Position numbers and translations under genes: made by a program. Shown piece after piece: positions 1-6,845 of a stretch of DNA of 34,058 bases. Every line of letters begins with the position of its first letter. Within the stretch, counting starts at the first letter, position 1. The DNA is from Verrucomicrobiota bacterium (GTDB lineage: Bacteria > Verrucomicrobiota > Verrucomicrobiia > Limisphaerales > UBA8199), in the NCBI GenBank assembly GCA_012517205.1, contig JAAYVL010000018.1, positions 1 to 34,058 of the forward strand, written 5' to 3'. The notes below the pieces were generated by a model. That model saw only the letters and a program-made list of their open reading frames with translations, was not told where the DNA came from and searched no databases.

Positions 1-41
1 CCAACTCCAATGCTACTGTCTTTACGTTCTTTCCAACCTTT

Positions 42-107
42 CGGGTCATGGTTCTTTGCCTTTCGTTTCTGGGTTCTTTATTCACCCCAGTGGCTTACCA
101 TGACCCG
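42..107. repeat. Nested inverted repeat (hairpin)
   Basis: An 11-base arm (CGGGTCATGGT, 42-52) is exactly complementary to 97-107. A smaller hairpin lies inside (CTGGG at 69-73 with CCCAG at 86-90). There is no T-run after the stem, so a rho-independent terminator is not supported. The left neighbour gene lies outside the window, so the role is unknown. Confidence 0.4.
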
Positions 108-360
108 CTGCTTTTTGCAGAACTTTTAGGACACTACCCGGACGGAACCTCGGTCCTGCCAATAAAGCCCCTTCGGTCTTTGGCCTCCTTCCAAACCACC
201 CCCATCTGAACGCCCCGAATCGCCCTTACCCAAGCCCGGAACGGCAAAAACGCCCAAAACCAGTCCCAAAACGCCCTTATTTCAGCCCCGCCCCCGCTCG
301 AAATCCAGCAAGTCGCTGAAATGAATGAAGTTAACAATGCCACCCTCCCCATCCTGCCCC

Positions 361-481
361 GCTCCCAACAGGCCGTGTACAAGGGGTGTACAAGGGATGC
401 TCATCGGGTGTACCAGCTAAAATCCCATGGACTCCCGGTGGGCATCCCTTGTACACCCCTTGTACACGGCTTATTGGGAGC
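361..481 (+). repeat. Palindromic repeat element, copy 1
   Basis: Two 48-base arms (361-408 and 434-481) are complementary at 44 positions around a 25-base loop. Three of the four mismatches would be G-U wobbles in RNA. Each arm contains the 11-base unit GTGTACAAGGG twice in tandem. The inner 99 bases are almost identical to the reverse complement of the copy at 11590-11712, and a diverged copy lies at 33799-33899. The outermost 8-11 bases of each arm differ from copy 2 but still pair with their own partner. It encodes no plausible protein. It is likely a REP/MITE-like non-autonomous repeat or a structured RNA; the mechanism is unknown. Confidence 0.85.
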
Positions 482-754
482 GGTGGAGGAGCGGGGAGAC
501 GGGGAAAAAGGCAGAGCGAGGCCGAAAGCGGGGTTGGGGGGATGGCTTTGGGCAAAACAGCCAAATCGCCCCGAAAACGAAGGCCAGGCCGGAGAAACGC
601 CCGGATCGGGGGACAGACGGCCTGGCGAGCCTTGGTTTTCCGGCGGTTTGAGGCCTGGGGTTCGCGGAAAGGCGCTCTTTCCCGGCTGGGGGGCTATGGA
701 CGCGCTATTTGAGCGTTAACCGGAAAGGGCGGCTGCCTGCCGCGCGTGGGCCAA

Positions 755-772
755 CCGCCTGCCCATAGGCGG
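755..772 (-). terminator. Weak hairpin after ceramidase-like gene
   Basis: CCGCCT (755-760) pairs with AGGCGG (767-772) across a 6-base loop, about 30 bases past the stop of the minus-strand gene ending at 801. There is no T-run, so intrinsic termination is doubtful and this is only a candidate 3'-end hairpin. Confidence 0.22.
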
Positions 773-800
773 CCGGGGGCGCGAAATGCGCGGATTAAGG

Positions 801-2234
801 TTAAGGGGTTTGGGGTTCCGCCCTGTGGGGGCGGGACACGCCCGGCGGCCAGGCCATGACGTGCCGGATTCCCGCGGTGACCCGTTCTTCCACGTCGTCG
901 GCCCAGCGCCAGGCGGGGAGGCCATAGACAATGGTGGCCAGGGCGCCTTCGTAGCCCCAGCGCGGCTGGGCCAGGGGCGGTTTATCCTCCTGGAGCACGC
1001 GCTGTGAGGGGAGATAGTTCATCACGTCGTTGCAATAGCCCGCCACCCAGGTCCGCGGGCCGAACTGTTGTTTGCACAGGAGCGCCCAGTCCACCACCGG
1101 TTCGCCGCCGAGCGCAATGAGGGCTTGCTGGCCGCCCAGCCGCCAGGCTTGCACCGGGAAGGGATAGGTGCGGATGAACGGACGGCCCGCTTTCAGGTCG
1201 GCCAGCAGGCGGGTTGCCCAGCGGCGCTGATAAGGGGTTGAGTCCGCCGCGAGTTTTTCCAGCTCGGCTTCGGTCGGCGCGGGGCCGAGGTTGAGTTCCA
1301 CCATTTCCAGGGCGGTTTCGAGCCGGGGGGACAGCGTTGGCGCGGGTGTCCGCAGGGTTTCTTCGACGGCGGCGGCGAGCATGAGGCCGTAGCGTTCCGC
1401 CTGTTCGAGCTGGTGGCGCGGCAGGGGGTTTTGGTCGCCGCCGCAGCCGATGAAGAACAGGGCGGTGGCTTCGGGGTGGCTGCGTTCGAGCGCGCGCTGG
1501 GCGAAGCCGGCGTAGTCGCCGGACCAGCGATAATAGTCCATGACGGTATTGTGGCAGGCGTAGCCGAAGAGCACGGCTTTGAGGCCGCCGTCCGGCGCAT
1601 AAACCGCCAGCACCGGCACCGCGTGGTCCACCGGGCCTTGCAAGGTCCCGTCCGCGAGGCGCCGTGGCACCTCCGGTTCCGGGTTGTTCCGCCGGTTGAC
1701 GGCAAACCCGGCGACGCCCTGCCCGGCCGTCAATCGGGCGGGGGCCAGGGCTGTCAGGGCCGCGCTGGCGGTCTGGACGATCCGGGCTTCGAGGTCGGCG
1801 GTGTATTTTTCGATCAAGTCCTTTTGGGCCGCGTCCAGGGGATAGATGTCGTAGAGCGCGCCGGCCAGCACCGGGCCGCTATGGGTGTGCGAGGCGGCGA
1901 GAAGCACCTGGTCCGGCTCCAGCGCGAAGCGTTGCTTGAGGGCCGCGCAGGTGCGCTGGTGGAGGGTGCGGGTAAAGCCCAGCACGTCGCCGCTCAGGAT
2001 GACGGCGCGGTGGCCCCGCGCGTCTTCGAGGGCCAGGGCTTTGATCCAGAGATCCATTTCCTTGCCCGTGGCGGGGTTGGTGCGGGAGGCATAGCCCGCC
2101 ATCCAGAGGGGCTGCGTGGGGGTGATGTTGGCGCGGGCCGTGCCGGCTTTCCAGGTTGGCGATTCAGCCGCCAACAGGGTGCCCGCCAGCGCCGCGGCCA
2201 GCGCCGTTCCAGGAATACCGATGCGCAAGTTCAC
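801..2234 (-). CDS. Secreted neutral/alkaline ceramidase-like protein
   Basis: The protein matches the N-terminal domain of the neutral/alkaline non-lysosomal ceramidase family (zinc amidases that cleave ceramide). Visible signatures are GTARANITP at the mature N-terminus, the metal-site motif SHTHSGP, ACHNTVMDYY, and FFIGCGGDQNP. A short hydrophobic signal sequence (about GTALAAALAGTLLAA) predicts export. The GTG at 2234 has AGAAGA nine bases upstream and gives about 477 aa; a TTG at 2270 would add 12 residues. Classical ceramidases are about 650-750 aa with an extra C-terminal domain, which is missing here, as in many short PVC/Bacteroidota homologues. Its substrate may therefore not be ceramide. 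The gene lies downstream of and co-directional with the amidase at 2397-3494, about 160 bases apart. Confidence 0.8.
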   Translation of the reverse strand: MNLRIGIPGTALAAALAGTLLAAESPTWKAGTARANITPTQPLWMAGYASRTNPATGKEMDLWIKALALEDARGHRAVILSGDVLGFTRTLHQRTCAALKQRFALEPDQVLLAASHTHSGPVLAGALYDIYPLDAAQKDLIEKYTADLEARIVQTASAALTALAPARLTAGQGVAGFAVNRRNNPEPEVPRRLADGTLQGPVDHAVPVLAVYAPDGGLKAVLFGYACHNTVMDYYRWSGDYAGFAQRALERSHPEATALFFIGCGGDQNPLPRHQLEQAERYGLMLAAAVEETLRTPAPTLSPRLETALEMVELNLGPAPTEAELEKLAADSTPYQRRWATRLLADLKAGRPFIRTYPFPVQAWRLGGQQALIALGGEPVVDWALLCKQQFGPRTWVAGYCNDVMNYLPSQRVLQEDKPPLAQPRWGYEGALATIVYGLPAWRWADDVEERVTAGIRHVMAWPPGVSRPHRAEPQTP

Positions 2235-2396
2235 AATGCTTAATCTTCTCTTCGCGCCCCTGCCGGGCAAGCGGAAAAAGCGGGGCGGGGATTGGCCCGG
2301 GGGCCCGCCGCGCGCGGCGGGAGGCGCGCGGATGCCGAGCCGTTTCGGCAGCGCGCGGGCGGCCGCCAGCCCGCGGGCCGGAGCGGAGCGCGGGCG

Positions 2397-3494
2397 TTAG
2401 AATCGCCGGCGGATGGGAGCCTGGTCGAGAGAGGCGGAGGCGGGCGGCGGGCCGCTCTTGAGCAGGCGGCGGGCCTGCCCGAGGACGTAATCCCATTGGA
2501 AGGCCGGGCCGGGGTCCACTTTGTTGGCCTGGATGTGATAATGGCCGAGGACGCCCTGGTAGGCCTCCAGCTCCTCGTCGGACAGTTTCTGGCGGACGAG
2601 GTGGCCGGCGGCATCGCGGGGATAGTCGCATTTGATTTTAGGCAGCGCCGAGCAAAGCGCGGCGGTGAGTTTGATCAAGGCCCGGTATTGCTCGGGCGTG
2701 AAGTCGTATTGAATCAATTCCGTGCCCTGGATGGCGCCGCTCACCGGCTCGGGCCGCGCGGGGCGGCCCACAAAGCCCGGGGTGCGGAGGCCGCCGTCGC
2801 CGTAGGCCGGGGGGAGGGTGATGCGCGTCCGGCCGCGGGCGTCTTTGGCGTACCATTGGGCAAACGGGTTCCGGCCCTGCGGGGAGTAAGCGCCCATGTT
2901 GGCGATTTCGATGCCGACGGAGCGGCTGTTGGCGGTGCCGGCATGCCAGGCGCGTTCCTTGACATCGAGCGTCTGGTAGATCGTGCCGTCAAGGTCGAGC
3001 ATGAAATGCACGCTCAGGTTGCGCATATCCTGCAGGACCTTGAAGCATTGGCGGCTGGTGCCGCAGACATCATAGTGGATGACGAACTGATCCACGACCC
3101 GCTGCAGCAGCGGCAAATCCCAGCCGCCTCCCCGCACCCGCTCGATTTCCTCGTCGGAAAGCCCCTGGCGGCGCAGGTTGTAGCGGTTGGGGGAATCGAG
3201 GTATTTGACCTCCTGGCGGGAGGTTTCCCAGTCTGATTTCTCAAGGGGGCTGAACCGGCGTTCGACGCGGTAGGCGTCGTAGCCGCCGGGGTCCATCCAG
3301 GTCACGACCCGCGTGCCGGTATGCACCCAGTGGCCGGCGACCATGATTTCATCTCCCTTGCGGGGCGCAAAGGCGCCCGGGCGGGGCAGCGTGGAGCAGC
3401 CGGAAAAAAGCGCGGCCAGGAGGAGGGCGCCAGCGGCCGGGAGCCAGGAGGCGAGGGGGGAGGGACGATTCACCGAAACAGTTATTGCAGGCAT
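2397..3494 (-). CDS. N-acetylmuramoyl-L-alanine amidase, AmpD-type lipoprotein
   Basis: This is an Amidase_2 (PGRP/AmpD-like) zinc amidase that would cleave the amide bond between MurNAc and the stem peptide of peptidoglycan. A signal peptide with lipobox LFSGC (Cys33) predicts a lipoprotein. The likely zinc ligands are His140 (FVIHYD), His318 (VLGHYH) and Asp327 (NKVDPGP). The AWHAG (His184) and GIEIANMGAY motifs are also typical. The segment of about 45 residues before the catalytic fold (EIERVRGGGWDLPLLQRVV) is a small helical insert seen in related proteins. At 365 aa it is longer than cytosolic AmpD (about 185 aa), consistent with an envelope form used in wall turnover. It transcribes away from the 319-aa gene at 3574, so the 79-bp spacer probably holds two promoters. 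Confidence 0.88.
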   Translation of the reverse strand: MPAITVSVNRPSPLASWLPAAGALLLAALFSGCSTLPRPGAFAPRKGDEIMVAGHWVHTGTRVVTWMDPGGYDAYRVERRFSPLEKSDWETSRQEVKYLDSPNRYNLRRQGLSDEEIERVRGGGWDLPLLQRVVDQFVIHYDVCGTSRQCFKVLQDMRNLSVHFMLDLDGTIYQTLDVKERAWHAGTANSRSVGIEIANMGAYSPQGRNPFAQWYAKDARGRTRITLPPAYGDGGLRTPGFVGRPARPEPVSGAIQGTELIQYDFTPEQYRALIKLTAALCSALPKIKCDYPRDAAGHLVRQKLSDEELEAYQGVLGHYHIQANKVDPGPAFQWDYVLGQARRLLKSGPPPASASLDQAPIRRRF

Positions 3495-3573
3495 GGTCGT
3501 ATTGTCGCGGCGGCGCCCGGCGCGTCAAGTTTAAGTCGTGCGACTGGTACGTTTCTAGCTGGTTTCAGGGCGA

Positions 3574-4533
3574 ATGACGAAGACCTTTGTCGCGCTGAAT
3601 GACCCGGTTCACAACCTGATCCGGACGCTCACGCGCCAGCTTCCCCTGGGGTCGGGGGAGTCGCCGGATCCGCGCCTGGAGGTGCGCTACCACTTCACGG
3701 CGTCGGATCTGCCGCCGGCGTATTATGCGCTGGCCGTGTTTCATTCCCTGGGGGGGATCACGCTGGAATCGCTGCAGCGGACGAAGTGGGAGGTCCGCGA
3801 GTGCGATCGGCCGGCGGTTCCCGAGCGGGTGAACTACTTCGATGCCGTCAAGCTGGACCGGCGCAGCGCGCGCGACCTGCGGTTGAAGGTCAAGCGGCAT
3901 GGGCCGGGCCTGCTGGCGGCGGACTTGCTCAGCTTCGGGGTGGGGGCTTTGCGCGCGCGCAACGACGACCCCGTCGAGCTGATCCACCAGTATCTCTGGC
4001 GTCACTTTGGGCAGCTCCGCAGCCGGCACGAGGTCGTCTATGCGCGCATCGGGGCGCTGCATTGGAACTCGCTGCCGCTGCTGTACGAGCGGCAGAAGGA
4101 GTCCTTTGACTCCACGAACCTGGTTTACGGGGATGCCCTGGGCGAGCTGGAGCAGCTTTGGGAGCGGCGGGCCGACACGGCTTTTCTCGAACGCGTGGTG
4201 CGGGTGCTCCAGCGCATGCGCGCGCAGGCCGAGATCGCGGCGTTCCTGCATCCGCCGCTGAACCTGCGCGAAATCATGCGGCTGCACTTGCGGTGCCAGA
4301 GCGTCTGGAAAAACCCGCCCGCCACCGCCCGCGCCCTGTTGCGGCGCGTGGAATACCTGCTCGGCAACCTCGTGCTGGAGAGCGCCCCGGAGACGGTCTT
4401 TCACGGGCGCGCGCCGGCCCCGCCCGCGCCGCCGCGCAGCCGGTGCGGCGCCCCGCGGCGCTGGCGGCATGACCGGTCGGGTTACGATGGCTGGCTGGCG
4501 GGCAACAGCGGGCCCGCCTGCGGGCCGGAGTAG
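3574..4533 (+). CDS. Conserved-looking hypothetical protein (319 aa)
   Basis: I do not recognise the family. The frame is open for 319 codons from an ATG, with balanced soluble-protein composition over residues 1-280. It is mostly helical and Leu/Arg/Glu-rich (for example ELEQLWERR and VVRVLQRMRAQAEIAAF). There is no signal peptide or membrane segment. The last 40 residues are Pro/Ala/Arg-rich low complexity and probably disordered. The gene converges on the LysR gene, with 32 bases between stops and no clear terminator. It is divergent from the amidase. No function is offered. Confidence 0.7.
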   Translation: MTKTFVALNDPVHNLIRTLTRQLPLGSGESPDPRLEVRYHFTASDLPPAYYALAVFHSLGGITLESLQRTKWEVRECDRPAVPERVNYFDAVKLDRRSARDLRLKVKRHGPGLLAADLLSFGVGALRARNDDPVELIHQYLWRHFGQLRSRHEVVYARIGALHWNSLPLLYERQKESFDSTNLVYGDALGELEQLWERRADTAFLERVVRVLQRMRAQAEIAAFLHPPLNLREIMRLHLRCQSVWKNPPATARALLRRVEYLLGNLVLESAPETVFHGRAPAPPAPPRSRCGAPRRWRHDRSGYDGWLAGNSGPACGPE

Positions 4534-4565
4534 GCGCGGGCGCGGCGTTCCGGGCCGCCGCGGCT

Positions 4566-5447
4566 TCAAACCGGTTGCTTCAGGTGGGCGATAAACTCCT
4601 TGATGGCCGGCGACAACACCCGGTCCCGCTTGTAGATGACCGCCAGCGGGCGGCGGTAAGCGCCGTCCTCGAGGGCCACGGAGACCAGGCTCCCGATGGC
4701 GACCTCTTTGGCGACGGTTTCCCGCGGCACCACGGCCACCCCGGAATTGATCTCGACCGCCCGCTTGATGGTCTCGATGTTGTCGAACTGCATGACCGAG
4801 TCCACCGCCACGCGCTGGCGCTTGAAAAGGGCGTCCAGCGCCAGGCGCGTGGGCAGGCCCTTGGCGAAGTTGATGAACTTCACCCCCCGGAGGGCTTTGA
4901 CGCGCACGGATTTCTGCCCGGCCAGGGGATGCTGCGGGTGGCAGATCAGCACCAGCGTATCCTTCCGGAAAGGCACCACGCGCAGCCGCGCGTCGCGGAC
5001 GGGGTAGGACACCAGCCCCAGGTCCACGATATTGCCCAGCACGTTCTCATAGACCTGGGGATTGCGGCGGTACTCGACGTGCACCTGGACGCCGGGGTGC
5101 CGGAGCATGAAGCGTTTCACGTGCGGCGGCAGCACGTGCAGCCCGATGCTGTAAGTGGTGGCCACGCGCAGGTGGCCGACGACCACCTGGCCGATCTCCT
5201 GCAGCCGGCTCCGGAGCGCGTCGCAGGTCATCAGAATGCGTTTGCAGCCCTCGTAAAAGACATCGCCCTCGGGGGTCAGCCGGAAGTTCCGCTTGCTGCG
5301 CTCGATGAGCGGCGTTTTGAAGCGGCGTTCCAGGGCGCTGACCGTCTGGCTGACGGCGGACTGGGTCACGTTGTTGATGTGTGCGGCGCGCGTGAAGCTT
5401 TTGGTTTCCGTCAGGTCGCAGAACACCTTGAGACTTTCGATTTGCAT
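4566..5447 (-). CDS. LysR-family transcriptional regulator
   Basis: A 293-aa LysR-type regulator of typical length. Residues 1-60 form the winged HTH (FCDLTETKSFTRAAH, then NNVTQSAVSQTVSALE, then RLTPEG). Residues about 90-290 form the periplasmic-binding-like effector domain (HLRVATTYSIGLHVLPP, GVAVVPRETV near the C-terminus). The ATG at 5445-5447 starts exactly at MQIESLKVF, the usual LysR N-terminus. A frame running further upstream is only the antisense of the aminotransferase gene. It is divergent from the aminotransferase across 36 bp, the classic arrangement for a LysR protein controlling its neighbour and itself. The effector is unknown. Confidence 0.93.
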   Translation of the reverse strand: MQIESLKVFCDLTETKSFTRAAHINNVTQSAVSQTVSALERRFKTPLIERSKRNFRLTPEGDVFYEGCKRILMTCDALRSRLQEIGQVVVGHLRVATTYSIGLHVLPPHVKRFMLRHPGVQVHVEYRRNPQVYENVLGNIVDLGLVSYPVRDARLRVVPFRKDTLVLICHPQHPLAGQKSVRVKALRGVKFINFAKGLPTRLALDALFKRQRVAVDSVMQFDNIETIKRAVEINSGVAVVPRETVAKEVAIGSLVSVALEDGAYRRPLAVIYKRDRVLSPAIKEFIAHLKQPV

Positions 5448-5462
5448 TAGTCCATTTAATCC

Positions 5463-5472
5463 CCTAATTAGG
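5463..5472. promoter_or_regulatory. Candidate LysR operator (palindrome)
   Basis: A perfect 10-base palindrome, CCTAATTAGG, lies in the middle of the 36-bp gap between the LysR and aminotransferase starts, inside an AT-rich stretch unlike the GC-rich flanks. LysR proteins usually bind A/T-rich interrupted dyads in such gaps. The assignment is by position only. Confidence 0.45.
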
Positions 5473-5483
5473 AATCCGTCAAC

Positions 5484-6845
5484 ATGAACCAGCGTATTAA
5501 CCGGCGGCAGTTCCTGGGCGCCACCGCGGTAGCCGGCGCGGGAATCTCCCTTCCCTGGCCCGTCCCGGCTCAACCTCAGAAGACCGGCACGGGCGCGGCG
5601 GATAAGCCGGCCCTGCTCGGCGGCAAGCCGGTCCGAACGCGCCCGCCCCGCGCCTGGCCGATCTTTGACGAGCGCGAGGAGCAGGCCCTGCAGGCGGTGG
5701 TGCGCAGCGGCAAATGGTTCCGGGGCAACGGCCCCCACGTGGCGCGTTTCGAGGCGGCTTACGCCGAGGCCACGGGGGCCCGGTACTGCCTGGCCACCAA
5801 CAGCGGGACCAGCGCCCTCTTCACTTCCCTGGCGGCGGTCGGCGTCGCGGCGGGCGACGAGGTCATCGTCGCGCCCTATACTTTTATTGCCTCGGTCAAC
5901 GCCATCCTGCTGCACCATGCCCTGCCCATTTTCGTGGATACCGACCCGGAAACCCTGCAGTTGGACGCGCGCAAAATTGAAGCCGCGATCACCGACCGCA
6001 CCACAGCCATCCTCCCCGTGCACCTGGGGGGCTATCCCGCCGACCTGGATACGATCCTGGCCGTGGCAAAGCCGCGCCGGCTGCCGGTGATCGAGGACGC
6101 CTGCCAGGCGCACCTGGGGCAGTGGCGGCAGCGGTGCCTGGGCACGTGGGGCGACACCGGCTGCTTCAGTTTTCAGGCCAGCAAGAACCTGAACTGCGGC
6201 GATGGCGGCGCGATTCTCACCAGCAATGAGGAATGGGCCGACCAGTGCTATGCGTTCCACAACCAGTGCCGGCCCCGGCGCGGCGGCGGCGGCGAAACGG
6301 CCCCGGGCAGCCTGCGGGGCGGCAATTTTCGCATGACCGAGTTTCAGGCCGCCATCCTGTTGGCCCAGTTGACCCGGCTGGAAGAGCAAATGCGGATCCG
6401 CGAGCAGAACGCCGCCTGCCTGGACCGCCTGCTGCGGGACATCCCCGGGATTGTGCCGGCGAAAACCTACGCCGGCGGCACGCGCAACGCTTATCACCTG
6501 TTCATGTTCCGCTACCAGCGGGAGCACTTTGCCAACCTGCCGCGGAAGCGCTTCCTGGAAGCCCTCAAGGCCGAGGGCGTGGAGGCCCGCGCGGGCTACG
6601 GCCGGCTGAACCGGGCGGCGTTCCTCCAGCGGGCGCTGGCGTCCCGCTCCTGGCAGCGCCTGTTTCCGGCGGACACGCTGGCCAAGTGGGCGGAGCGCAC
6701 CGAATGCCCGGCCAATGACCGGCTTGCCGAGGAAGCCGCGTGGTTCACGCAAACCACCCTGCTGGGCACGCGCGCGGACATGGAGCAGATCGCCGACGCC
6801 CTCCGCAAGATTCAGAAGCACGCCGCGGAGCTGGCCCGGGGTTAA
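5484..6845 (+). CDS. DegT/DnrJ/EryC1/StrS-family aminotransferase with Tat signal
   Basis: This is a PLP-dependent aminotransferase of the sugar aminotransferase (AHBA-synthase-like) fold. The N-terminus NRRQFLGATAVAGAGISLP is a twin-arginine export signal (residues 6-24). After it come typical family features: WPIFDEREEQALQAVVRSG, the cofactor segment TNSGTSALF, EDACQAHLG, and the Schiff-base region FSFQASKNLNCGDGG with Lys234. At 453 aa it is slightly longer than cytosolic relatives (about 370-400 aa) because of the signal. Tat-tagged members are common in PVC bacteria, but their substrates are not established. Its 3' end overlaps the convergent RND permease gene by 4 bases (6842-6845). It is probably controlled by the divergent LysR. 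Confidence 0.9.
   Translation: MNQRINRRQFLGATAVAGAGISLPWPVPAQPQKTGTGAADKPALLGGKPVRTRPPRAWPIFDEREEQALQAVVRSGKWFRGNGPHVARFEAAYAEATGARYCLATNSGTSALFTSLAAVGVAAGDEVIVAPYTFIASVNAILLHHALPIFVDTDPETLQLDARKIEAAITDRTTAILPVHLGGYPADLDTILAVAKPRRLPVIEDACQAHLGQWRQRCLGTWGDTGCFSFQASKNLNCGDGGAILTSNEEWADQCYAFHNQCRPRRGGGGETAPGSLRGGNFRMTEFQAAILLAQLTRLEEQMRIREQNAACLDRLLRDIPGIVPAKTYAGGTRNAYHLFMFRYQREHFANLPRKRFLEALKAEGVEARAGYGRLNRAAFLQRALASRSWQRLFPADTLAKWAERTECPANDRLAEEAAWFTQTTLLGTRADMEQIADALRKIQKHAAELARG

Larger units (their letters stand above)
1..800. other. Gene-poor intergenic region
   Basis: I see no convincing protein-coding gene here. The short open frames are proline/arginine-rich translations of biased DNA and several are created by the palindromic repeat at 361-481. 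The strand left of that repeat is pyrimidine-rich (C/T runs around 170-360) and the strand right of it is purine-rich (G/A runs around 481-545), so composition flips at the repeat. The ceramidase-like gene on the minus strand ends at 801, so the right part is its 3' flank. Confidence 0.6.

Noticed and set aside
321-719. Overlapping short frames around the first palindromic repeat (peptides with YKGC and HPLYTPCT)
   Set aside because: The peptides are translations of the palindrome itself and recur in both strands and at the second copy, so they reflect the repeat and not a gene.
5448-6821. Upstream extension of the LysR frame to 751 codons
   Set aside because: The extra part is antisense to the aminotransferase and has no protein character. 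LysR proteins start at the MQIESLKVF position used here.
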